Part shown: positions 32,200-44,561 of the stretch, piece after piece
How positions within the stretch are numbered: the first letter of the stretch is position 1
How the letters are laid out: the number at the start of each line of letters is the position of its first letter
Assembly: GCA_963678705.1 (NCBI GenBank)
Contig: OY783217.1
Location: 4,712,001 to 4,776,000 of the forward strand
DNA: 64,000 nt
Source: Panorpa germanica
Lineage: Eukaryota; Arthropoda; Insecta; Mecoptera; Panorpidae
Reading direction: 5' to 3'
Translations under genes and position numbers: made by a program
Notes under the pieces: generated by a model
The model's database searches: none
Told to the model about the DNA's origin: nothing
Seen by the model: only the letters and a program-made list of their open reading frames with translations

Positions 32200-35100
32200 T
32201 TACACTTCTATATTATTTTCTATCACAAAGTTTGTTAATATTTCCGCCGTTGCTTCACTTGTCATTAAACAGGACATATTGACTGGGAACTGTGTTACAT
32301 TACATAAATCATTTAAAAGTCTATCAATTTTTGATGTTAAAAGATGACACCCTAGAATTATATGGTCCAAAGACCCTTCTTCTCCACATCTACAATTTGG
32401 TGTGTCTTTTATATTTATTTTGTATAGATGAGCTGGACATCTAGAATGCCCAGATTTCATTCGACAATTTGTTGAAATATATCTCCGTGAATGATTTTTA
32501 TTAAACCATGTGGTTGTTGGAATTTTTTGATTCGCTGCAAAAAAAAATTTTCCAGTACTTTGACTTTTCTCATTATATATATTCTGCCATTCTGCCATAC
32601 AATTTTCTTTAATTATTTTTTTGGAATCATTTATTGACCAATTTATTTCGATTATTTCCCCATCTACACAAGCTTCTTTGGCCAGTTTGTCAGCCATTTC
32701 GTTACCTTTTATGCCTACATGTCCAGGAATCCAAATAAGTTTAACATTGATATCATTTTTTTTCATTTTTAAAAGATATTCTTTAATTGAACATATTTTG
32801 TTATTATTATTGTTTTTGAATTTATTGTTATTTAAAGATACACAAACACTACGAGAATCTGTGAAGATTAATATATTTTTATTGTCAGTTTTTTGTATTA
32901 TTTCTAGTAATTTCATAATTGCTGTTATTTCTGTATTATAAGAATTTGTGATGTTGTTAAGTTTGTATTTGTACTGTTGATCTGTATTATAATTGAAAAT
33001 GCCAATTCCTCCAGTTTTAGAGTATTTTTCGAATGAACCATCGGTAAACCATATACTCCAGTTTATATCATCTTTTGTTATATATTCCATATATTTTTGA
33101 TAAGTTATTTCCTTACTGTCATTCTTCTTGAACAAATTTATTTCTGTATGTATTGTTGTCATGCTTATTTCTAATGGAAATTTGAAAAAAGGTATAATGT
33201 TGTGTACCTCTAAGTTCAAGTTATTATATCTATCAAAACTAGTTAAAAGTGCCGGTTTTTTATGAGTTGTCCAATATGGTTTATTATAAAGAACATATAG
33301 TTTAGATAATCTTGTATTTAAGGGGCCACATGAGTTATGTCAGTTTTTACAAAAGAAACTGTCTGATATTTGTTGTATTCTGATATTTACCGGAGGAATA
33401 TTAGTTTGATAGTTGAGGATTTGGATTGGTGTTGAAACCATTGCACCTAATATTATTCTTAAACATTTGTTTTGTATAATTTCAATTTTTTTTAATCTTG
33501 AGTTATTTGCGGTGCAGATCATAGTACTAGAATAGTCAATATGCGGTCTAACAATAGCTTTATATATTTTTATTAAGGTTGTTGGGTGTGCGCCCCATTT
33601 GTATCCTGCTATACATCGCATCAAATTTAAGCCTTTTTGACATTTGTTAATAATATGTGCAATTTCTTTCGCCCAAGTGCTTTTCGTATCAAAGAATATA
33701 CCCAGAAATTTGGTATTTGAACTAACAGTTATATTTTTATTTCTGATGGTTATTTTTGGACTGCAGTTTATTCTATGCCTTGTAAATATAACTATTTTAC
33801 TTTTTTCTGACGATATATTTAATTTGATTTCCTTTAATAAAATATCTAGTTTTCTTAATTTCGATTGTAATCTGTTTTGAGCTATATCTTGTGTATGGCC
33901 CATACTATAAATAACCATGTCATCTGCATACATCAGTACTGTTGTGTTGTTATCTGATAATGTTGTTAACTTTTCTGTGTATATGTTGAATAATAAGGGA
34001 GATAATATTGAGCCTTGTGGAATTCCGTGATTACATAGTATAGGACCAGTTAACTTATTATTGTATCTAACTGTTATTTCTCTATTTTGGAAGTAGTTTA
34101 TAATCCAGTTGGATATTTTGGAAGATATACCTATGTTTTCTACTTTTTCTTTTAATATTTTTAGATTAACATTGTCATAAGCAGCTTCAATGTCAATGAA
34201 AGCAGCTATCATATAATGATTTTTACTGTATGTTCTTTGAATATCGATATTCAATATGTTTAAGTTATGCTGTGTACTTCTTGTTTTTCTAAACGCAAAT
34301 TGTAACTCAGGTAATCTTTTATGATGTTCGAGATACCACTCCAGTCTGTTTTTGATGATGGATTCCATAGTTTTGCCCATACATGATAGTAAAGTAATTG
34401 GTCTGAATGATTCTTCTTTGTTTGGATCTTTTCCTGTTTTTAATATAGGAACAACGATATGTTTTTTCCAGTCTAATGGTATATCAGCAGTGTTTAATGA
34501 CAGATTGTATATTTGTGTAAGATGATTTATTGCATTGTCAGGTAAGTTTTGTATCATTTTGTAATTTATTCTATCAAATCCTGTGCTACTGTTTTTATTA
34601 TGATTTAACGCGAATTTTACTTCATTTTTATTTATGTTATTATCTAGAAAATTATCTTTTACGATGGTGGTGGTAGTAATATTTAAATTGTTGTTCTGTG
34701 GAAATTTTTTTTTAATGAATTCTTCTATTAAATTTTCATTATCACTTATCCTTTTAGTACTATAGCTTTTATTGTTAATTTTTCTTATATTATTCCAGAC
34801 AATGTTGGTTGTTGTGTTTGGGTTTAAATTCTCGCAGAAATTTTGCCATTCTATTTTTTTCCTGGCTCTAAAATATCGTCTGGTTTTAGCTTGATGTTTT
34901 TTATAATTTAAATAATTCGCCATTGTCATGTTTTTATTAAAAATAGTTAGTGCTAATTTTCTTTGAGCTATCATTTTATTGCACTCAGTGTCCCACCAAG
35001 ACGGTTTTATTTTATTAGGAGTTATATTATACAATCTGGTAGATGGGATATGTATGTCTGCCGAATTATTAATAACATCTCTAAATTGGTTGTATTTGTT

Positions 35101-35928
35101 TTCAACATCTTGGGGATTACTTGTGATTCCATTTGTGCTAAGGTTTGAAATTCTGCTTTCTATTTCAAGGCTATATTTCTCCCAATCTGCTTTTCGGAAA
35201 TTTCTCCTCGTTAAATATTCAGATGTACGGTAACGGTCTTTATTATAGTCATTCAAACAGAAAAAAATTGGGTAGTGATCACTACCTAAGCTATCTGCAA
35301 GAACTTGCCACGAAGTAATTTGTTGTGTTAACGTCATTGATACCAATGTGAGATCCAATATACTGTCCCTTGTACTGAGATTGCTTACTCTAGTTGGTTT
35401 ATCATCGTTGATAATATTTAGATTTTCGTTTTCTATGAAATCTAACAATTCGTTACCTTCATACTGACTACCTGGACAATTTATATCCCAAGCAAGATTA
35501 GTCGCGTTAAAATCTCCAGCAAGTATAACAGGAACATCTATTTGTTGTTTTATCTGTGACCAATTAGAATTAGATAGTTTATGATTCGGTTTAGCATAGA
35601 TTGATAAAATACATATTACATCAGTTTCGTTATGTGTTAAAATTATTCCAACTATTTCGACCGAATTAAATGGGTTATTTAGCATTACTCGTTTATATTT
35701 TATAGATTTATGAATCAAGATAGCAACACCCCCGTGGGGATTATAATTTGTATTCTGTATCCTATCTTCTCTTTCAATAAAATAACCTTTGATGTTGAAA
35801 TTGAGATTTTTTGTTAAAAACGTTTCTGATAGTATGCATATATGTATGTTATGCTTCTGTAACATATGTTGTAGTTCCTCTTTAATATATCTGACTCCTC
35901 TGCAATTCCATTGAATAAAATTTATCAT
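32200..35928 (-). pseudogene. Retrotransposon ORF2 (endonuclease-RT-RNase H) with a premature stop, copy A
   Basis: The reading frame equals the 1242-codon ORF2 of copy B, but codon 863 is TGA (plus-strand 33340-33342) where copy B has AGA. The first part (862 residues) keeps endonuclease and RT; the part after the stop, with RNase H, stays open and a 339-codon frame begins at an internal Met. Amino-acid differences noted from copy B outside the stop: L for I at 41, S for T in the NITV(S/T)SNTK segment, Y for N at 969 and Y for F in the C-terminal HL(Y/F)KIN. One base change therefore splits the protein. Confidence 0.92.
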
Positions 35929-36133
35929 TTTAACTGTTTTAATTAGTTATTGATTTTTATATCTGTCCTTGGTCTTGTTGTTAGATTTATTTATATATTT
36001 TATTTTATTTTTTTTTCTCTCCGTTTATATAATTATTGTTGATTTAATATTTTAGTAAATTTATTAAACGATTAGGTTTAGTGATGTGAATAGATTTTTA
36101 AAAAATAAACTTAATTTATATATCGATGTTTTC

Positions 36134-37561
36134 TTACGAGTTTGGCCATTGTACACTAGATATTTGTTTCTTGTAGCTTCTAAGGGATTGGGATGTAATA
36201 TTTGGGTCTTTGTTTGTATTTTTAATTTTGTCATCATTATTTTTATTATATATTGATGTATAGCAGGTATCATTATCATTGTTTTCCATTGTAATATCAG
36301 GTGTCTCTTGGTTGATTTGCTTTCTGTTTTTTCCTTGATTAGTTATCTTAAGGTATGTGTCGCTTTCTTCATTGTTAGGTTTCTTTTCTTCTCTTCTTCT
36401 TTTTGGAATTGGTTCTTTAGTGGATGTCGTAGGTTGTGGTTGACTGTAAGATCTTTGTAACGAGTTACCTGTATTTGATTTATTCACTCTGGTATTAGTT
36501 CTTCTGGTTAAAGGGTTTGGTTTGTATGTTGGAATTATGTTGATACTATTGTATTTATTAGTTATATTGGGAAAAGTCTCATTGTAGTTTAGAGCTTCAA
36601 AAGAGTTTTGAGTTCTTACTGAGTATAAATAGTCTGTATTTTTTTCTGTTAATTCTAATTTTGCTTCATAAAAACTGAGATTGTGTTGGGCCATGAGATC
36701 TTTTATCTTGATTTGTCTTTTTTTTTCAGGACATTCATTGTCTGTAGCCTCGTGGTTAAGTTTACAATTTATGCATGTCGGATTAGGAGATGTGCATGCA
36801 GTACGTAAATGATCTTCACTTCCGCAGAATTTACATTTTGCTACTTTTGCTCTACATTTTGTGGCTGCATGTCCAAATTTAAAACAATTATAACATTGTA
36901 TCGTCTGTTGTACAAATGGTTCACATGCTCGTCTCACTCTCCACATGTAAACATAAGCAGGAATAGCAAGTCCTTCAAAGAATAATTTCACTGTTGTACT
37001 GGGTTCATATTTAATAGCTCCGTCAACTCTTAGTTTTCGATTTAACCTTTGCACTCTCGTTACTTTAAAAGGTGGACACTCTATATTATTTAAAATTGTA
37101 TCTTCCGAATATTCAATATCAACACCTTTTATAATAGCAACTTTTGTGCACCAGTAAAATGGGATAAACGCTTCATACCCATTGTTTTTCAGCAATGTTG
37201 ATTTGGTAATTTCGTTAGCTAGTACTGCATTAGCACATTGAACGATTACTCTATTTCTTCCCACTTTTTTAATTTCTATTATATTAGATTTATTGCTAAT
37301 TTTACATATTATTTCTGCTAATTTAAGAGAACTAAAAAATGTATTTCCATCACTATTATTTTTAACTATCATTACTTTATACGAGTCATATTTTGTTTCT
37401 GTGTTGTATAAATTATTAAATATTTTTTTAACATTGTCACTATTGTTATTTAAGTTTTCTGTTATATCACTGGATGTTTTATCTGTAGGAATTGATTTGT
37501 TAGTCACAGAGTTGTTTTTATTGATCGGATTTTTATCGGGAGGTTCAACCTCCATATCCAT
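36134..37561 (-). CDS. Retrotransposon ORF1 (Gag-like, three CCHC zinc knuckles), copy A
   Basis: The 475-residue protein has an Asn-rich start, a basic middle and three CCHC-type knuckles: C223-C226-H231-C236, C243-C246-H251-C256 and C263-C266-H270-C277. A Ser/Thr/Lys-rich tail follows. Proteins of this type bind the element's RNA and form the ribonucleoprotein particle. Its stop is 205 bp before the ORF2 start. The translation is the same as that of copy B. The ATG lies 208 bp from the element's 5' end. Confidence 0.9.
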   Translation of the reverse strand: MDMEVEPPDKNPINKNNSVTNKSIPTDKTSSDITENLNNNSDNVKKIFNNLYNTETKYDSYKVMIVKNNSDGNTFFSSLKLAEIICKISNKSNIIEIKKVGRNRVIVQCANAVLANEITKSTLLKNNGYEAFIPFYWCTKVAIIKGVDIEYSEDTILNNIECPPFKVTRVQRLNRKLRVDGAIKYEPSTTVKLFFEGLAIPAYVYMWRVRRACEPFVQQTIQCYNCFKFGHAATKCRAKVAKCKFCGSEDHLRTACTSPNPTCINCKLNHEATDNECPEKKRQIKIKDLMAQHNLSFYEAKLELTEKNTDYLYSVRTQNSFEALNYNETFPNITNKYNSINIIPTYKPNPLTRRTNTRVNKSNTGNSLQRSYSQPQPTTSTKEPIPKRRREEKKPNNEESDTYLKITNQGKNRKQINQETPDITMENNDNDTCYTSIYNKNNDDKIKNTNKDPNITSQSLRSYKKQISSVQWPNS

Positions 37562-38648
37562 ATTGTTAATTAACCAGTGATAATTAAATAGAAGTTACTT
37601 CACTTCTTATTAATAACACTTAATAATAATATAAATTATAATTTAAAAAAAAATAAATCACGAAAAAAAAAAAATATTATAATTTGCAAAAAAAAAGATC
37701 ACTATTTATTTTATTGTTTTGTTTATTGTAAATACGTGCGCTCACCAAGAAGACTCGATGTAAACTGCCGAGAAAAATATAAGAATAGAAAATTTGTAAC
37801 AGGATGATTTATTTTCATTATAAAAAGCTATTTGTGCTCTCTAATCATAGGTGAATAAAGGTTTAAAGCTTGTTATTGATTATTATCAACTCTATGTGTG
37901 TATGTCAGGTAAGGACTAGATAAGGACTGTGTTTTTATAAGTAAAGTATATTATAAGGTATCACTTGTTTTATACCCTGCACTGATAACAAAAATAACAA
38001 CGGATCTAAACCAATTCACTTACATACATAAATGATGTCGCTAAAAGCGGTTTTTTCAGTCGGTTTTTTTCTGGTCCTTATTTTCAGTTTTGTCAAACTA
38101 TATAAAGTATAGTAGTTAGTTAAGCATAGTAGACTATAGTTAACTAATGAAAAGTATAATCGAGGTACTTCACTTAGTTACGCTACAGTTATAGCTGAAC
38201 ATAACTGACAGCTGAAAAAAAAAGTAACAACCAAGGTTTATAATAAACTTCAATTAATTCAGTATTGAAAAATCAATGAGGACTCGGTGTGCCATTTATG
38301 ATCATGGGCGTTCACAAAGGTCATTTTGGCATTTTCTCGATTTTGATTTTTATACTCCACAAAGGTTTATACTTCCCAATATAACTTTAACAAATTTTTT
38401 TTCAAATATATACTTATGGCTGTTGCTATAACTATTAGGAACAATTTTTTTAACAGTACAATTTTGTACGTATTGTAGTTACACCTTAACTGAATTTTAA
38501 AATATTCGTAACGCAACCCCCTCTCCCCTTCCCACTCGTACGCTTATTTACAGTAGGATGGTTTTATTACTACAAATGATGTTGACTATAAAAGATTACA
38601 TTAAATGTTTACAAATTAATTAAAGTCAGTTCAACGTATCCCTAGTCA

Positions 38649-38670
38649 AGCCCTCTTCCGGAAGAGGGCT
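38649..38670. repeat. Perfect 22-bp palindrome
   Basis: AGCCCTCTTCCGGAAGAGGGCT equals its own reverse complement. It is far more GC-rich than the surroundings and lies at the 3' end of an 85-codon minus-strand ORF (38642-38899) that I do not recognise. It may be a transposon end or a protein-binding site. Confidence 0.6.
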
Positions 38671-39439
38671 CTTGATGTAGGCTTTGAACTAAAGAGACAA
38701 GATTCTCAGTAATAAAAGAATTTAATGCCATAATAGTATAATATACGAGTATTTCACTAAACTGTATAGACAATGTGAATGTCTGATAAAAAAGAAATGG
38801 AAAAAAATGAATAGCTTTTGTATATTTTGCATTGCAAATTAAAAAACCCTTCCAAGAATTCACCAAACTCGAAGCTTTTTTGGTCCCGAAGCTCACCAAG
38901 CACCAACCACGATAAATGAGAGGACCAGAGACCAGAGAAATACCAAGCTTAATTGCTGACTATTAAATATGTACTTAAAAAAGAGCAATTCTTATTATTA
39001 AAATTAAGTAGTTTCTTCATTAAAAGTTTTTGGTATTAAAATATAATATAAAATACTTTTTTAATAAAATAGTGCTCAAGGTATGAAAAACAAAGAATTA
39101 ATTCTACTTTGTAGTTTAAGAAAAGTAATAAAAGTACTTTAATTATTACTCAATGTAATTACTTTGTTGAAAATAATAAGTTTTCCAATAATTTTGCAAT
39201 AGAATTTTACAATAAGATAGTTATTTTACAATAAGTTTCGTTGAAGAATACTCAGGAAATAAAATTAATTAGTTGCGTTTTATCACTGGTCACGGAGCTT
39301 TTAAGTATAATACAAATGTAAATAAATAGTGGGTTCCTTCTAGTCTACAAAAGATTGTACATTTACCGACTGCATAATATATTAAAAATATCGTAGAGTT
39401 CTAAAAATATCCTGGTTCGTAAGAAGACATATAGATGGC

Positions 39440-39580
39440 TCCACTATTCTATATAATTTTTAAATAGTACCAACCTTCGAACGATATTTGTCAAAATTTC
39501 ATGACATTCCGACCATAAGTTTACAAATTACAATGGGTTTTGTGATGTTACTTTTGTAATATTCAAAACTATGACAATGT
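39440..39580 (+). repeat. Mariner-like leader remnant
   Basis: It shares AGTACCA, a TCGAACGATAT-like block, AAATTTCATGACATT and CTTTTGTAAT with 28480-28560 in the same order. The coding start seen there is not readable here. Confidence 0.4.
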
Positions 39581-40544
39581 TAACTTAACTATTTATTTAC
39601 TAATTATTTATTCTGACTTTTATATATTTCGTATTTTGATAAGATAGATGGGTATGTAATAGAATTAAAAATGTGAAACTTAATTCCCAAAATACCAATA
39701 AAATCAATATTCGCATTTACAAAGCACTCGTTCTAATGTCCCGATTGTCCATTCCTTCCTGTTCCTCTTCCTGGCAATACAACTAACACGAAATGGTTCA
39801 ACAGTTCCATGGAATTCTAAATACTTTGATATGAATACAATTCTTTATGGACATCAAACGCAATACTTTTAATTAAACTTAACTAATTAAAAAGAATTGA
39901 TTGATTTCACGAATCATGTCATGCTTTGTCGTGTCTTTAGATTAGACAATGCTCAGCGATAGAAATTGTGAACAATAAAAGCAGCATCACATTATTTTAA
40001 TTAATTTTTGTATGTTGTTCTACAAACGATTTAAAGACCATTAGCGATCGTCTAGAGCTTTGGAGGATGATTTCAAGGTATGAATTATGAGTGTATATCA
40101 AGGTTCAAGGCCCTACTGTATTTATAGAAGCTTTAAGTAACGCGTTTTAGTAACATTTATGTAGCAGATACGTTTTAGCTTATGTAGCATTATAATGAGT
40201 TTAGTGGGGATGTAGCTATAACCAATTGTGATAGAATAATATTTTACTATTAACAAACTTGAACGAGAAAGAGATGGAATCCCCGCGCTAATTATCTCGC
40301 GGATTAAGCAAATTAGCAGTCGTTTCTGGTAAAAGATTGTAAAATGTACGTTTGTTTCGTTTATTCAGACTTAAAACACTGTTAGTTATAAAAATGTTTT
40401 ATTTTTAATTAATAAGAAAATAGTCAAATATTCCAAACTGATAATTCAGATCATAATATAAGGTCGTCGTATTAAACTTCGCAAAATTTTTGAACCGTCA
40501 ATATACAACCATTTTAATAAAATTTGGCAGATATTGTGTTTTAT

Positions 40545-40660
40545 TACTAACCTCAGAGTTTGTTCTTTGGATTAAAATAAAAATATCACCACATTTCTTT
40601 AAACTATTACGTTTTTCTGTTGCTTAAGAATAACACCTCTTGTCGAAACATATTTAAAAT
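40545..40660 (-). repeat. Dispersed repeat, minus copy (partner 14072-14155)
   Basis: On the minus strand it contains CAAGAGGTGTTATT, ACAGAAAAACGTAAT and GGTGATATTTTTATTTTAATC in the order seen in the partner. The copies are in opposite orientation 26 kb apart. Confidence 0.45.
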
Positions 40661-43600
40661 GACCGTTTTTGTTGAAAGACACTGTATTATAAATACAACT
40701 GCAATTTATATAGAATAAGTTCGACCGCAAACTCGACACGCGATTATCTCAAGACATATATGCACATAAATTGGTTCTATTCTTCTTCAATTAAATTGGA
40801 ACCTTCATAAAAGTAATTTATTTAAGTTTTTAGACCCATTTAACTTACTTAGACTGCCTACAAAAGCCTTTTAACCTTTGCTTTTCCATTTTCCTCGAAT
40901 AGATAACGAGTTTAGTTAGGATTAGCATGTGGATTTAACTTTCAGAATTATGAAACATTAAATCAGATTAAGATCCGAGCTTACAAAATTTTCTAAATAG
41001 CTTTTGACAATAAGTGAGAGTAAACATCACTTCTGAATTTACCAACAGTCAAATATTAAAAGTGGAGACAATATTTGCTAAATAAACGAGTTTAACTTTT
41101 ACATTTTATCTTAAAAATATGAGATTAACCTTGTCTTGAGAAATATGGGGTGTTTTAAATCGGTGACAGCTCTGGAGTTTTGTTCAGGGTGGAGCGAGAA
41201 TCCAAGTTGGTGCTTCGTTTTTAAATTTCATTTCAAAATTTACTTCTAGCCAATTATAGAATCTTTTATTTCTAATTTAGTAGCAATTCTTCTTTTACAT
41301 TGAGCAGCTTTTCTTTCTAATTCAGCTGGAAGAAGTGATTTTACCTTTCAGATGATAAATAGAATATAAAAAAATATGTTAATATTTTAATTAGACATTA
41401 TTTACTTAATAATATAAACAAATAAATGTTGCTAAGTTTGTGGTACAAACAAACAAGAAAAGGGGTGAGGGGGTGTAAAATAAATGTCATTACCTAAGCT
41501 AACTACAAGTAAAAAGAGAACTATCAGAATCGCATTGAATAGAAATGTCTGACAAACCAAACAGGATCATCTCATTTAAAACACTTAGTTCTCTAGAAAG
41601 AATCAATAACTTTTTTATGCAGTTGTATTTAACAGTGTATAATTTAAGTGAGGCACAAATGAGTGTAATATTAATCCCCGAATTAAATTGAATTGGAACA
41701 ACTTTATAGGAAACGAAATTACACGGCTAATTGTCATGATAATGAATGCAATTATGACGTCATTAACATTATGAAAACGTTCGTGTAGTTCAGTTGTTTG
41801 ATACAGGGAAAGTATGGCGCTGCAGTCGTTAGATTATCATGTCAATGTTACATAGTACTAAGTGTTCAAATTATTTTTATTTAGCACAGTTTTATGGATG
41901 TAATTACTATAAAGATCAGCGTCTGTAACAGACGGCTGCCGCGGCGTATTGTAAGTGGACCGTATCGGGTGTGGATGGGGATGTAGCAGATATCGAGCAG
42001 GGTTGGTTCATGAATGTTCACTTATTTTCATGCTGTACAGGCACCAGGATCTAAATGAAATGCTTGTTAGCACGACAAGTATCTTTCTAAATGGTGACCG
42101 TTAATTTTTATGTGTGACGTTTCGTAAAATATAGGACATTGTCCTATTTAGTGCTCTTGAAGGATATGCCCGGCACGACACCAACAGCCGTATCTAGTCC
42201 GAGTACCGAGTTTCATCCTAGAGTTGTATGTTTATCTGTATAGGTGTATTTCTATTTTACAATACATGCATAGTATTGAAGTACCGTAATTTTTTTTTGA
42301 TCCGCTCGTATTGAGTACAGTCTCAAAAAAATACTCATCCATATTTAGTATTTACTTAACATCGGAATATACTTTTTACTACGATTACAACTTTACAGTG
42401 AAACGTGAAAATATTTAAATAAGTTATAAAAGGTGACTTTTAGCGTTTTACAGTATTAGACCACGCTATTTCTAGCCTATTTCTGGGACCTTTAATACGT
42501 GTGGCCTTAAATTTAGTGTAGGAACAAAAATGAAGGATCATTTGTTTGAAGATTATACAAATTTATTCTAAATTCCAGAGCAAACTAAACCAAAGTAAAC
42601 TAAATTCTAAACTATGGATGCCAAATGCATTTTATTTATATCAATTAGAGTATCTCTACCAAATGGCAGCATATTTTTCTCTTTCACAACACTTTCCCGA
42701 GATTCAGAGTCTAGAGCGACTGTTCCTCTCGCTCTACCATTGATCCACGACTAATTGTAATCGATTTTAAGTGCATCTTAGTCGTAAAGGTGATGCAAAT
42801 ATTCAATTTATTCTAAGAAATTTATTTTCGAACATTATCATTTTGTTTTATGATTTGTTATATGATTCGATTTCTACACAATATAAACATTTATTAAAAT
42901 AAAACTAAGGGAGTTATTTACCCATCCTTTTCTAAAACAATCAATTTCATTTAACCCATTGACATTCAAAAAGAGTTTGTTAGAATAAATTGTACGTAAG
43001 TAATGGTATTAAACACATACATTAAATGCCAAATGCCAAATCTGTAACGTTTTAGTTTCGAGAGCGGAGATTGGAGGGTTATTTAAGATTTTTATTGGTG
43101 TTCCTTTTTTCCGGACCGTTAGTTTCAGTTAGAATAAATAAACAAATGGAGAACAAGTATCCTTAATAAGAGCAGGTTTGCAAGAATATTTTAAACCATT
43201 TACTTATTTAATTCTAATAATCTAAATTTTATTCCAAAAAGAATCTAATATGCAAAAAATAATAAATATAGAATAGTAAATAATAATATAAGAATAATAA
43301 ATATAAATATATAAATAGATTTTTTTTTAATATTTATTTTAGTGCATCAACTTTCAGAAGTTATTAGCACTTAAAAGAATATATATAAATATTTATAAAT
43401 ATTTTCAATAGAATTTACAACTTATAGATACGAGTATGGGTACTTAAAATAAAGAGATTAAATTAGTTTTATTGATAAAGTCAATAACGTTTTTTAGACT
43501 TTTCCTGCTCTCTAAATAAAATACGAAATACGATTCTAAGGTAATATTTTTTATCTAATTACATGCCATACAATAAATGCAATAGAGATTAAAAAATCTT

Positions 43601-44194
43601 GTACTAATCTATTAATTTAATTTGTAGCAGTATATAATCTCGCTTCCCGTTTAGAAGTTGCTTAAATGTTAAGTTTGTGTCAATTTTTTTTTACTTGTCT
43701 CATCGATTGAAGTCTTTTCTTTCGCATTTCCGTCACAAGTCCCATTTCTCGATATCTGCCATATATTTACTTGTTTTTCTTATTTTCTATTTTTCGTTTT
43801 TTACAGACACCTCCAAAATAATTCTTTCCCTCGATCTAACTGCAGATAATGTTTTTTGTGATTATTCTAGTGGCAATGTAAATTTTTCTTATAAACGTAG
43901 GGTTACCTTTGGCATTAAAAAATTGTTATCCTCTTGAGAGACATAATTGGTAACAGATAAATTTCATTTATTTAAATATATTAAAATGTTTTCTAGTCTG
44001 TTTATTATAAACGCAGCTTTCAAGAGCATTGACATTAATTGCCCACTTTATAGATAGTATTGTAGAACCCAGCATCAACCGACAATCCCAGAGAACGGTC
44101 AGGATTTGTAGGCTGAAGGAACTTTATTCCGGTACTAGTCGCTGTCTGATCGGACTATTTTACAAGTTCTGAACAATTTAATGCGAATTATCCA

Positions 44195-44470
44195 TTACAG
44201 ACTTGTAAAGCTTCTATTTTCAGCTCTGAAGAAAAACAAAATATATAAATAGAGAAAATCATGAAATCTCTCAATCTCATCCACTTTTTTTTTTTGGAAA
44301 GAAGACTTTCTTTTATTACAAAAATGTTTGGAATGTTTAATTGGTAGATGTCTTCTTAGTTTGGTTATAGATTCAATAATCAATCGGTTGTTTTCTAAAT
44401 GTGATACATCAACAGCATCTTTGGTGACGTATTGATTAGTATGACTGCTTCCATCATCATAGCTAGGCAA
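44195..44470 (-). other. Unrecognised 91-codon ORF next to a TA microsatellite
   Basis: The frame reads ELPSYDDGSSHTNQY and continues with mixed, coding-like composition until a Lys run and a hydrophobic end. The usual start is missing: the frame opens upstream with VVDF after a stop and runs into the (TA)n repeat. It could be an exon or a transposon fragment; no family recognised. Confidence 0.2.
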
Positions 44471-44484
44471 TTCGAAGTCTACTA

Positions 44485-44486
<2 letters not shown>

Positions 44487-44556
<70 letters not shown>
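44487..44556. repeat. (TA)n microsatellite, about 35 units
   Basis: Seventy bases of uninterrupted TA, followed by CATATGC. Such runs are hard to assemble, so its true length may differ. Confidence 0.95.

Positions 44557-44561
<5 letters not shown>

Larger units (their letters stand above)
32014..37769 (-). mobile_element. Full-length I-group-like non-LTR retrotransposon, copy A
   Basis: It is bounded by a 12-bp target duplication, GAGAAAAATATA at 32002-32013 and 37770-37781. The 3' end carries a poly(A) run (poly-T on the plus strand from 32014). It contains ORF1 with three zinc knuckles and ORF2 with endonuclease, reverse transcriptase and RNase H, the arrangement of the I-like groups. It is nearly identical to copy B at a constant offset of 20995 bp. 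ORF2 is interrupted by one stop codon, so this copy is probably not autonomous. The plus-strand ORFs inside it are shadows. Confidence 0.92.

Noticed and set aside
32621..32941. 106-codon plus-strand ORF, repeated at 53616-53936
   Set aside because: It lies antisense to the RNase H part of ORF2 and is kept only because both retrotransposon copies are nearly identical.
37293..37580. 95-codon plus-strand ORF with hydrophobic stretches, repeated at 58288-58575
   Set aside because: It is antisense to the start of ORF1; its hydrophobic look comes from the complement of Asn/Lys-rich codons.
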